Shown here in pieces: positions 1 to 6,341 of a DNA stretch of 8,862 bases. Source of the stretch: Bacteroidales bacterium (lineage in GTDB: Bacteria > Bacteroidota > Bacteroidia > Bacteroidales > B18-G4); assembly GCA_023145125.1 (NCBI GenBank), contig JAGLEK010000605.1:1-8862 (forward strand). The letters run 5' to 3'. The position numbers and the translations under genes were made by a program. The notes below the pieces were generated by a model that saw only the letters and a program-made list of their open reading frames with translations, made no database searches and had not been told where the DNA came from. Numbering within the stretch: the stretch's first letter is position 1; the number at the start of each line of letters is the position of its first letter.

Positions 1-594
1 ACGGTTGAGGTATTTTATAAAAAGGGAGAGATCCTTTGCAAGCAGGGATCCTTTGCTTCCAAGATCATTTACCTGTCTGAGGGCCTGGTTAAGGTCTACC
101 TGGAAGGAAGCCCGAAGGACCTGGTGCTCAGCATTACGCCTAAGAGCAACCTGGTGGGATTATCCTCTATATACGAAGGAAATAATACTTTTCAGTTCTC
201 CGTCAGCTCTTATGTCGATTCAACGGCAAAACTCATCGATATCAACATTTTTAAGCAGTTGCTAAGGCAAAATGCTGCATTTGCATCAAAGATCATAGAT
301 ATACTCAATGAGAATACTGCCCAGGCATACGGCCGCTTTTTCTGTCTGACCAGGAAGCAGTTGCATGGGAGGATGGCTGATATTATGATGTGCCTTTCGG
401 AGCGGATCTTCAAAAGCCTTGAATATGAACTTCCACTTTCCAGGAGCGACCTCGGTGAGCTTACAGGGATGTCGACAGAGAGCGTGATAAGGCTGATGAA
501 AGAGTTCAAAGACGATAAGCTTATTGAAGTGTCAGGTAAAAAGATCACAATTCTCGAGCCCAAACGGATGCGTAAGATCAGTGAGGTAGGATAA
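1..594 (+). CDS. Crp/Fnr family transcriptional regulator, 5' truncated by window edge
   Basis: The frame is open from base 1 to the TAA at 592-594, giving 197 visible residues. The family is usually about 220-235 long, so the N-terminus lies outside the window. Visible residues 8-90 form the beta-roll effector domain, with a KKGE-ILCKQG turn followed by YLSEGLVKVYLEG. Residues about 146-178 form the winged helix-turn-helix (LSRSDLGELTGMSTESVIRL). The arginine and glutamate that bind cAMP in the CRP phosphate-binding cassette are not apparent around residues 53-75, so the ligand is probably not cAMP. No cysteine cluster suggests an iron-sulfur Fnr type in the visible part. Proteins of this kind are cytoplasmic DNA-binding regulators, often of respiration or redox response. 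It precedes pssA by 19 bases; whether the two are co-transcribed is unclear. Family assignment is secure, target genes unknown. Confidence 0.9.
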   Translation, partial: TVEVFYKKGEILCKQGSFASKIIYLSEGLVKVYLEGSPKDLVLSITPKSNLVGLSSIYEGNNTFQFSVSSYVDSTAKLIDINIFKQLLRQNAAFASKIIDILNENTAQAYGRFFCLTRKQLHGRMADIMMCLSERIFKSLEYELPLSRSDLGELTGMSTESVIRLMKEFKDDKLIEVSGKKITILEPKRMRKISEVG

Positions 595-601
595 TATATT
601 G

Positions 602-609
602 TAACTTTA
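602..609 (+). promoter_or_regulatory. Possible -7 element (TAACTTTA) just before pssA
   Basis: TAACTTTA matches 7 of 8 positions of the Bacteroidota -7 consensus TAnnTTTG and ends 4 bases before the pssA ATG. A clear -33 element is not visible. If used, transcription would start at or within a few bases of the start codon. Confidence 0.35.
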
Positions 610-613
610 CTTC

Positions 614-1336
614 ATGAAGCACATTCCCAATTTTATTACACTGCTGAACCTGTTAGCCGGTTGTTTGGCCATTGTTGCCATTGCCAACGGAGCGCTTACA
701 CATGCCTCCTGGTGGATCATACTGGCAGCTGTTCTGGATTTGCTAGATGGAGCTGTTGCACGCCTGACCGGTTCTGTTTCTGCGATTGGCAAACAGCTTG
801 ATTCACTTGCAGATGTGGTCTCGTTTGGTGTAGCTCCCGGCTTCATGATCTATGCCCTTCTCAATAATGCCATAGCAATATACTATCCCGATAATGAATC
901 CATGTATTATCTGGCCTACATGGGTTTCCTGATTCCTCTCTTTGCAGCTCTCAGGCTGGCGCGTTTTAACATCGATACAGGCCAGGAAAAAAACTTCCTT
1001 GGCTTGCCTACACCGGCAGTTGCTTTGATGGTGCTTTCCATCCCCATTACTGTGAATTGCAGGCTGGTAGAGATACCATGGCTGAACGATTTTCTCAACC
1101 ATCCCTGGGGACTTATAGCTGTTGCTATTGTTTTGTCCCTCTTGATGGTGGCTCCTTTGCGCTTGTTCTCATTAAAGATCAGCAGTATCTATTGGAAGTA
1201 CAACCGTGCCAGATATATTCTGATCATCTTTGCAGTAATACTATTCTTCTCGATCCGCTTTGCTTCCATCCCGTTTATACTATTAATGTATATAGTCCTT
1301 TCCCTGTTAAAGCTAAATGAAGCTGAGGCTGAATAG
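614..1336 (+). CDS. pssA: CDP-diacylglycerol--serine O-phosphatidyltransferase
   Basis: This 240-residue integral membrane enzyme transfers a phosphatidyl group from CDP-diacylglycerol to L-serine. The product, phosphatidylserine, is the precursor of phosphatidylethanolamine. The full CDP-alcohol phosphatidyltransferase signature D-x2-DG-x2-AR-x8-G-x3-D-x3-D is present with exact spacing: D42, D45, G46, A49, R50, G59, D63 and D67. The N-terminal PNFITLLNLLAGCLA and the FLGLPTPAVA segment at 128-137 are typical of the PssA branch rather than PgsA. Several hydrophobic segments, roughly at 10-25, 33-45, 98-115, 135-148, 165-182 and 201-230, fit a polytopic inner-membrane protein. The ATG at 614 gives the expected PssA N-terminus; no purine-rich ribosome site precedes it, as is common in this phylum. 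It converges on the cytochrome gene across a bidirectional terminator. Confidence 0.95.
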   Translation: MKHIPNFITLLNLLAGCLAIVAIANGALTHASWWIILAAVLDLLDGAVARLTGSVSAIGKQLDSLADVVSFGVAPGFMIYALLNNAIAIYYPDNESMYYLAYMGFLIPLFAALRLARFNIDTGQEKNFLGLPTPAVALMVLSIPITVNCRLVEIPWLNDFLNHPWGLIAVAIVLSLLMVAPLRLFSLKISSIYWKYNRARYILIIFAVILFFSIRFASIPFILLMYIVLSLLKLNEAEAE

Positions 1337-1364
1337 TTCATCAAACATAATATTGATATAAAAT

Positions 1365-1398
1365 AAAAGGAGTTGCCTAAATCAGGCAACTCCTTTTT
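1365..1398. terminator. Bidirectional intrinsic terminator between pssA and the cytochrome gene
   Basis: A perfect 14-bp stem (1365-1378 with 1384-1397, core GGAGTTGCCT) encloses the 5-base loop AAATC. The stem ends in A4 on one side and T5 on the other, so each strand reads as hairpin plus U-run. It lies between convergent genes and can stop transcription from both. Confidence 0.9.
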
Positions 1399-1403
1399 GA
1401 ACA

Positions 1404-1440
1404 CTTAAGCTTTAAATTAACCCCTTTAAATTTGCTTAAG
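1404..1440. repeat. Second dyad/hairpin at the 3' end of the cytochrome gene
   Basis: CTTAAGC (1404-1410) pairs with GCTTAAG (1434-1440). TTTAAA (1411-1416) then pairs with TTTAAA (1425-1430), leaving a TTT bulge and the loop TTAACCCC. It starts one base past the cytochrome stop codon, upstream of the main terminator in that direction, and may be a 3'-end stability or accessory termination hairpin. Confidence 0.5.
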
Positions 1441-1441
1441 C

Positions 1442-3013
1442 TTAATCTGTCATGATGAGTTTCTGTACAGAACTGGTATTGCCGGCAATAACCTGAACCA
1501 GGTAATATCCTGCTTCAATGGAGGCTCCGGTATTGCTTAAACCGTTCCACTGCAAGGTATGAGTACCTGTATTATGCAGGCTCCTTGTGCTGTATATTAA
1601 TTGTCCGGAAGTGTTGTATACTGAAATAGTTACCTCTTCAGAAGAGGTTAAAGTAAAACTAATATTTGTTAAGCCTCTGCTAGGATTTGGATAAACTCCG
1701 AGAGCTATATCATGTTCATGTTGTGAAATGTATTCGGGGCTGTGCATGTTTGCAGCTCCTGCAGCAGCTTGCTCGATTGTTTTGTCCGGAATAAGATCAT
1801 CAGGATCGTCATTATGGCATCCCAGGCATGAATATGCAGGACTAAGTGCGGCAGGCCTGTCTGCATCATCTCTTACAAAGCTTCCATCAGCAATGAACAT
1901 GCTTGCAGTGTCAGGAATGATCTTGAAAAGGTGTGACCTGATATCACCCTTAAACCCGCTTTGTCCTCTTGTTGTGCCTGACTTGGCAGCAAAGGGCATA
2001 TGGCAGTCGAGGCAGGTAGTACTGCTTGAATGGTTGAGGTTTGCAACCTGGTTACTATGGCAGGAACCACAGGTTTGCTTGATCCCGTCACCATCCCAGA
2101 TAACCCTTTTATGAGGATCGTGGCAGGTTACACAACCTTTGTTATCAAATGATGATGAAGAGTAGTGTCCGGTTGTAACAAACTCATCCCATTGCTCATG
2201 GTGCTTTATGAATCCACCACTGGAGTTAATAGGGCTTTTGTAATCTCTGTTATGGCACGTTCCACAAAGGAAGTTTATATCGTCACCATTTGCATCAGGT
2301 GTCTGTACAACTCCGTTTATGTCCAATCCGCCAACGCTATTGTCAAGATGAGCAAATTCATAAACCTTGTCGATGTTTGATGATGATGGAGCGGCGATAT
2401 GGTCGCTGCCGGGGCCATGACAGCCTTCACACCCAACACCACCTTCGGTAAAGGTACCAAGGCCTTCTACACCGGGAAGCCATGTGCCTGTCAGCTCTCC
2501 GCCTGTAGTATGGCACTTGAAGCAGCCATAGTTATAGATCTTCTCATCGCCCGGGTGATAATCTACCCAGCCATGGTCTTCACCACCGTAGAAGTTGAAC
2601 TGGTTATGCCCGAAGCCTGCAGTAGGAAATGAGCTTCCTGCTGTGCCGATCAGATGGCCATCGGTTCCGACAAACCTTGATTTCCATCCGTATCCGCCAA
2701 TAACACCGGCTATATCTTCCCAGTTATGTGAGCCGTCGGCGAGGCTGTCCATCCATGTATTCTGGAAGTTAACCGCTTCAGGAGGGTAGACGGGTGGCTG
2801 GTTGTTTTGAATGACCGTAAACTTATACGGGTGACCTGACTCAACCCAATCGTTATATTTGCTTGAGTGGCAGGTTTGACATGCTTCAGATCCTACAAAG
2901 GATGCAGTCTGAAACTTTCCTCCCGGGACCATAAGAAAGTCACTGCTGGTAAACACAAGCAAAAGACCTGTCAAGAGCACCGGGCTAATAAGTAAGAGTA
3001 GTGATTTTTTCAT
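1442..3013 (-). CDS. Secreted octaheme c-type cytochrome with T9SS type A C-terminal sorting domain
   Basis: The 523-residue protein has a hydrophobic signal sequence (residues about 4-22; no clear AxA cleavage site) and eight CxxCH heme-attachment motifs at C45, C164, C195, C250, C294, C315, C334 and C396. Additional histidines (for example H61, H282, H301, H328 and H361) could be distal ligands. The first motif region (EACQTCHSSKYNDWVESGH) resembles cytochrome c554-type multiheme proteins, and CLDCHMP at 334-340 recalls the nitrite reductase/hydroxylamine oxidoreductase superfamily. All motifs are CxxCH, with none of the CxxCK type seen at the NrfA active site, so an electron carrier is more likely than a NrfA-type reductase. 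Residues about 438-523 (YPNPSRG at 441-447, SVYNTSGQ, GYYLVQV, KLI near the end) are a T9SS sorting domain, predicting export across the outer membrane and display or release at the surface. The enzyme partner and electron acceptor are unknown. Hairpins follow the stop codon, and possible operators lie upstream. Confidence 0.93.
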   Translation of the reverse strand: MKKSLLLLISPVLLTGLLLVFTSSDFLMVPGGKFQTASFVGSEACQTCHSSKYNDWVESGHPYKFTVIQNNQPPVYPPEAVNFQNTWMDSLADGSHNWEDIAGVIGGYGWKSRFVGTDGHLIGTAGSSFPTAGFGHNQFNFYGGEDHGWVDYHPGDEKIYNYGCFKCHTTGGELTGTWLPGVEGLGTFTEGGVGCEGCHGPGSDHIAAPSSSNIDKVYEFAHLDNSVGGLDINGVVQTPDANGDDINFLCGTCHNRDYKSPINSSGGFIKHHEQWDEFVTTGHYSSSSFDNKGCVTCHDPHKRVIWDGDGIKQTCGSCHSNQVANLNHSSSTTCLDCHMPFAAKSGTTRGQSGFKGDIRSHLFKIIPDTASMFIADGSFVRDDADRPAALSPAYSCLGCHNDDPDDLIPDKTIEQAAAGAANMHSPEYISQHEHDIALGVYPNPSRGLTNISFTLTSSEEVTISVYNTSGQLIYSTRSLHNTGTHTLQWNGLSNTGASIEAGYYLVQVIAGNTSSVQKLIMTD

Positions 3014-3083
3014 AATAGCTATATTAATTAAGTGATATATTTAGTTTATTGAATTTGTATTGGTAAAAATACTTGTTCGGGTG

Positions 3084-3136
3084 TGACGTGTCAATAACAT
3101 CCAATACGTATATTGGAATACCATCTACTACGTAGT
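3084..3136. promoter_or_regulatory. Three clustered dyads upstream of the cytochrome gene (candidate operators)
   Basis: The cluster holds TGAC-GT-GTCA (3084-3093), TCCAATA-CGTA-TATTGGA (3100-3117) and the perfect palindrome ACTACGTAGT (3127-3136). Their centres are about 20 and 23 bases apart. They sit 71-123 bases upstream of the cytochrome ATG and downstream of the response regulator stop. The middle one could also form a 7-bp RNA hairpin with a UACG loop on the transcribed strand. Function is inferred only from symmetry and position. Confidence 0.45.
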
Positions 3137-3166
3137 TTTTTAATAAAGGAAGGTGAGTGAATTTTG

Positions 3167-3826
3167 TTATTCGAAGGATATGATGTTATGCCGGGCAGCA
3201 TATTTCAGCAAGGCAACGACTGTCTTAACATTTAGCTTTTGCATCAGGTTCCTTCGATGGGTTTCAACAGTTCTGAGGCTAATATGAAGTTTGTCAGCAA
3301 TTTGCTGGTTGCTCATGTCATCTGCAATATTCTGAATGATCTCGATCTCTCTTTTTGTTAACGGGATTTCCGGTTCTTCATTTTTATCCTCTTCATGTGG
3401 AGGATTTACCAGCCTGTTAAAAAGTTGTTCTGAAATTTTATTGCTAAACACTTTTTTCCCACTGAGTACAGACTCGATGGCATCTACAAACTCCTGCTTC
3501 TTTGAGTTCTTAAGGAGATAACCTGATCCACCTGCCTTCAGGATCTCAACAACATACTCGTTTTCTTCATGCTGGGTGAGGGCGAGGATCTTAATTTCGG
3601 GCATCGTTTTTGAGATGATCCTGGTTGCTTCAATACCATTGAGTACCGGCATGGAGATGTCCATTAAAATGATGTCAGGATCCAGCAGTCTTGCCTTTTC
3701 GATAGCATCTTCGCCATTAACAGCCTTGCCAACTATCTTATACCTTTTCAGCGGTTTCAGGATGTTGATGATACCGTTATGGATAAGCTCATGGTCATCA
3801 GCTATAAGGATCTTTACAATTTCCAT
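3167..3826 (-). CDS. NarL/FixJ-type response regulator (receiver plus LuxR helix-turn-helix)
   Basis: This 219-residue cytoplasmic regulator has a receiver domain (about 4-120) with acidic pocket D10-D11, phospho-acceptor D56 in DIILMDISMP, the conserved threonine T84 and lysine K106. A LuxR-type helix-turn-helix follows at about 154-212 (LTKREIEIIQNIADDMSNQQIADKLHIS..TVETHRRNLMQKL). I chose the ATG at 3826, which starts MEIVKILIADDHE as in other family members and leaves a 4-base gap from the kinase stop. A longer frame from 3916 would overlap the kinase by 86 bases and add a non-conserved N-terminus. It is surely the partner of the adjacent kinase. No terminator follows, so readthrough toward the cytochrome gene is possible. 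The cytochrome may be its target, which is inference. Confidence 0.95.
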   Translation of the reverse strand: MEIVKILIADDHELIHNGIINILKPLKRYKIVGKAVNGEDAIEKARLLDPDIILMDISMPVLNGIEATRIISKTMPEIKILALTQHEENEYVVEILKAGGSGYLLKNSKKQEFVDAIESVLSGKKVFSNKISEQLFNRLVNPPHEEDKNEEPEIPLTKREIEIIQNIADDMSNQQIADKLHISLRTVETHRRNLMQKLNVKTVVALLKYAARHNIISFE

Positions 3827-3830
3827 TATC

Positions 3831-5636
3831 TTATGATTTTCTGCATGGTATTTCAATGATGATCTCTGTTCCAAAGTCGGGAGAGGAGTTAATGGTAAAG
3901 CTACCGTCGAAAGCAATCACCCGCTCCTTCATGCTGATCAGGCCGATCCCTGCATTATTCGTGTCTTTCCCCTTGAATTCAGGGTCGAAGCCCCTTCCGT
4001 CGTCTTCTATAACAAGAACAATAGCCTGGTTTTGCCGAAGTATCTGGAACATGGCATTTTTTGCCCGGGCATGCTTGATAATGTTATTTACGCTTTCCTG
4101 GCAAATCCTGTACAATGCTTTTTCAAGTTTCGGATCTATCCTTTCGTTAAAGTCAAATGCATTGAACTGAAACTTTGTGTCGTATAGCTCATTGGCTTTG
4201 CGGATGAGGTTCTCGATCGCTACGATCAATCCAAAATCCTTAAGTACTATCGGAATAAGGTCATGGGCAATGCTTTTTGCTTCACGTATGGCAGCATCAA
4301 TTTGTTTCTGGATATTTGCCGTAACCTCAGGTTTTATCTCTTTTTCATTATCGCTTTCCCCGGCAAATTCCTGTATGGCATAGGATATTGCAGTAAGCAT
4401 CTGGCCAAGGCCGTCATGCAGGTCAGTGGCAATCCTCATCCTTTCTTCTTCCTGGGCTTCATTAATGGCAATGAGCCTTTCTTTCCTTAAATGATCCAGC
4501 TTATTCTCAATAGCATATTGTTCAGTTAAGTCGTGCCCGACGATGATCAGGCCTTCCGTGCCGTCTTTTTCACTTTTTAAAACAGAACAGGATACTGATG
4601 CCGGGTTAATCCTGCCGGACTTTGTTAAAAACTGTTTTTGCTTAATGATAGATGATCTTAGTTTTGCCAGTTCTTCACCGGTATGATGTTCCTGTCCGGA
4701 GAATTCCGGTATTTTTTCAAACAGCTCCGGCAAATGCATCCCTTTCATTTCTGATTCAGTATATCCCAGCAGCTCAAGAGCCGCTTTATTTGCTGATCGT
4801 ATCTTCAGGCCGTTATCGGTCACTATCAGGGCATCAAACATGTTTTCCAGGATGTTGTTGAGATAGTTTCTTGTGACGGTAGTGTTTTCAAGGGCATTTA
4901 TCATGTTGTTAAAGGATTGGGCCAGAATACTGAACTCGTCCTTTGTATGAATATTTGCTCTTGCATTTCTATTGCCTTTGCTGATCTCGTCAGTGATACT
5001 GACAAGCTGCCTGATTGGCCGCGTAACGCTCCTGATAACGATCATCCCCCTGAAAATGAGGATGGCAATTACCATAATGCCCAGTGTGAGAAATGTATAG
5101 GTGCTGTGTTTTATAACGGTATTGTTAATGCTTTCATTTTTGATGATCTCGAGTTTCGTTTGCTTCAGCAAAACATCCACAACCCCTGTCCCGTATTCAA
5201 TTTCGTCTTTAACACCATTGAGCAGCGCCTGAATACCGGCATTCTCAGGATCGGAATATTTAAGCATTTCGACTGTCAGGCTATCAATTTTCGCAACGGC
5301 TGAGCGAAGATCAGATAACAATTCCCTGTCATGCCGGCGGGTGATCACAAGGAAGCAATCACCCAGCTTTGATTTGGTGTTTAATATCTCATCACAGAAT
5401 TGTGATTTGTATTGTTCTTCGCGGTGGCTGGCAAAATAATTTGTTGAGATCATCAATGAGCCCAGCGAGAGCTTAAATTCCTGCAGCGCATCCAGTTCAT
5501 TGTACTCTGTGATAAGGTTTTTGGAAGTCTCCTTGAACATGCTTACCGCGACCTGGCTTGCAATGAATATCAGGATGATAAATAGCAGGACTACAAGGCC
5601 TGAGGTGGTTAATTTTTTTCCAATAGATCGCTTCAT
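3831..5636 (-). CDS. Membrane sensor histidine kinase, HAMP-PAS-HisKA_3 (NarX-like architecture)
   Basis: In this 601-residue protein, transmembrane segment 1 spans about 12-34. An extracytoplasmic sensory region of about 145 residues follows (35-180), then transmembrane segment 2 (about 181-201), a HAMP linker (about 202-255) and a PAS domain (about 256-370). The dimerisation/phosphoacceptor region contains EERMRIATDLHDGLGQ, with H407 the phosphorylated histidine. The ATPase domain has an N-box (E514, N517, N518), a DDGRGF box at 545-550 and GIGL at 563-566. This is the kinase class that pairs with NarL/LuxR-type regulators, and the partner begins 4 bases downstream. The sensory region is largely helical in appearance and lacks heme motifs, so the signal cannot be read from sequence. 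The PAS domain may add an internal redox or ligand input. The start at 5636 gives a normal membrane-anchored N-terminus. All catalytic residues are intact. Confidence 0.95.
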   Translation of the reverse strand: MKRSIGKKLTTSGLVVLLFIILIFIASQVAVSMFKETSKNLITEYNELDALQEFKLSLGSLMISTNYFASHREEQYKSQFCDEILNTKSKLGDCFLVITRRHDRELLSDLRSAVAKIDSLTVEMLKYSDPENAGIQALLNGVKDEIEYGTGVVDVLLKQTKLEIIKNESINNTVIKHSTYTFLTLGIMVIAILIFRGMIVIRSVTRPIRQLVSITDEISKGNRNARANIHTKDEFSILAQSFNNMINALENTTVTRNYLNNILENMFDALIVTDNGLKIRSANKAALELLGYTESEMKGMHLPELFEKIPEFSGQEHHTGEELAKLRSSIIKQKQFLTKSGRINPASVSCSVLKSEKDGTEGLIIVGHDLTEQYAIENKLDHLRKERLIAINEAQEEERMRIATDLHDGLGQMLTAISYAIQEFAGESDNEKEIKPEVTANIQKQIDAAIREAKSIAHDLIPIVLKDFGLIVAIENLIRKANELYDTKFQFNAFDFNERIDPKLEKALYRICQESVNNIIKHARAKNAMFQILRQNQAIVLVIEDDGRGFDPEFKGKDTNNAGIGLISMKERVIAFDGSFTINSSPDFGTEIIIEIPCRKS

Positions 5637-5652
5637 GTGATGTCTTGGTATA

Positions 5653-5675
5653 GATTGTTAATCAAGTAAACAATC
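5653..5675. promoter_or_regulatory. Inverted repeat upstream of the histidine kinase (candidate operator)
   Basis: GATTGTT (5653-5659) and AACAATC (5669-5675) form a perfect 7-bp inverted repeat with a 9-base spacer, starting 16 bases upstream of the kinase ATG. The word CAAGTA occurs in the spacer and again at 5717 and 5743. No convincing -7/-33 pair for the kinase was found in the remaining upstream sequence. Role inferred from position. Confidence 0.35.
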
Positions 5676-5799
5676 GAAATGGTATTTTGTCATTGGCTAA
5701 TTTAAATGAAATAATGCAAGTATTGTCATATTATGCTGTAAGCAAGTAAATCATGAAAGATGTTTTTTGATCATTACTGTTTTTTTTATTAAAATTTAG

Positions 5800-5807
5800 T
5801 ATATTTG
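5800..5807 (+). promoter_or_regulatory. Bacteroidota-type -7 promoter element for the tRNA genes
   Basis: TATATTTG is an exact match to TAnnTTTG, 16 bases before the mature 5' end of tRNA-Gly. A T-rich stretch (about 5778-5790) lies where the -33 element would be. The position fits a short 5' leader on the tRNA-Gly transcript. Confidence 0.75.
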
Positions 5808-5823
5808 CACTCCCTTTTGATAA

Positions 5824-5899
<76 letters not shown>

Positions 5900-5900
5900 G

Positions 5901-5931
5901 AAAAAATGGCATCCGCACGGTGCCATTTTTT
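5901..5931 (+). terminator. Intrinsic terminator after tRNA-Gly
   Basis: AAAAAATGGCA (5901-5911) pairs perfectly with TGCCATTTTTT (5921-5931) around a 9-base loop, ending in a T-run. It separates tRNA-Gly from tRNA-Leu. No separate promoter for tRNA-Leu is visible in the short gap, so tRNA-Leu may depend on readthrough. Confidence 0.8.
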
Positions 5932-5937
5932 ATTCTC

Positions 5938-6021
5938 GCCCGGGTGGTGGAATTGGTAGACACGTTGGACTTAAAATCCAATGGCTGTAAGGCCGTGCGG
6001 GTTCAAGTCCCGCTCCGGGTA
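5938..6021 (+). tRNA. tRNA-Leu(TAA)
   Basis: This is an 84-base class II tRNA. The acceptor GCCCGGG pairs with TCCGGGT (with G-U pairs at both ends of the stem). The anticodon stem TTGGA/TCCAA has loop CTTAAAA (anticodon TAA at 5972-5974). A long variable arm of the leucine type is present, and T-stem GCGGG/CCCGC encloses TTCAAGT. The discriminator is A6021. The following bases are CAA, so the CCA end is not encoded and must be added by the CCA-adding enzyme. It reads the leucine codons TTA and TTG. Confidence 0.96.
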
Positions 6022-6060
6022 CAAAAAATGCCCCCGAGTCCTCGGGGGCTTTTTTTGTAC
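6019..6060 (+). terminator. Strong intrinsic terminator overlapping the tRNA-Leu 3' end
   Basis: The core GCCCCCGAG (6030-6038) pairs with CTCGGGGGC (6041-6049), followed by T7. Counting the flanking A6/T-run and GTAC on both sides, the arms 6019-6038 and 6041-6060 match at 19 of 20 positions; the exception is T6029 opposite T6050. The outer arm includes the last two acceptor bases, the discriminator and one trailing base of tRNA-Leu. Confidence 0.9.
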
Positions 6061-6074
6061 TTCTTCAATCTTAC

Positions 6075-6101
6075 ATCGTGCAATCGTGCAATCGTGCAAT
6101 C
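6075..6101. repeat. 8-bp tandem repeat ATCGTGCA, about 3.4 copies
   Basis: Three exact consecutive copies (6075-6082, 6083-6090, 6091-6098) are followed by a partial ATC. The array lies 14 bases after the tRNA-Leu terminator and is not part of a credible coding frame. Confidence 0.9.
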
Positions 6102-6223
6102 CCCTTCGCACATCGCCACATCTAACATTGGCAGATGACGGGCGTTGGGCATTGGGCTCTAGGGGTTGCTTCTTTCATACTGTGTCGTGTACTGCGGTTT
6201 TGGGGTGATTTAAGCCAAAATAT

Positions 6224-6246
6224 ACCGCACTGTTCACCGCACTGTT
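6224..6246. repeat. Duplicated 11-mer ACCGCACTGTT
   Basis: Two exact direct copies (6224-6234 and 6236-6246) are separated by one base, giving a 12-base period. On the - strand this reads in frame as NSAV-NSAV within a 39-codon frame (6175-6294). Confidence 0.85.
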
Positions 6247-6341
6247 TAGAATGGATGTAAAATAAATCTCTTTAGCCGTTTCGATGTCTATCACGCTTCC
6301 CTAGCCTGAACTAGTTACAAACCTATCTGGTGGGGTGAAAA

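Larger units (their letters stand above)
6061..6341. other. Gene-poor region downstream of tRNA-Leu
   Basis: No convincing gene is present in these 281 bases. They contain the 8-bp tandem repeat, a word-repetitive tract (about 6100-6165, with TTGGG words), an imperfect hairpin (TGCGG.TTTTGG near 6193-6203 against CCAAAA..CCGCA at 6215-6229), a duplicated 11-mer and a 39-codon - strand frame. The right end is the 3' flank of the HicA-like gene; I found no clear terminator there. Confidence 0.6.

Noticed and set aside
1728..2789. Several + strand frames inside the cytochrome gene
   Set aside because: They lie opposite a gene with eight heme motifs and a sorting domain and show no protein-like features of their own.
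3100..3117. Dyad TCCAATA-N4-TATTGGA as an intrinsic terminator for the kinase/regulator operon
   Set aside because: No U-run follows on the transcribed strand, and the stem is short and AT-rich. An operator or simple RNA hairpin is more plausible.
3827..3916. N-terminal extension of the response regulator
   Set aside because: It would overlap the kinase gene by 86 bases and adds a sequence not expected before the receiver domain. The ATG at 3826 begins exactly at the conserved first strand.
6061..6101. CRISPR-like array
   Set aside because: The unit is only 8 bases and contiguous, with no spacers and no cas genes.
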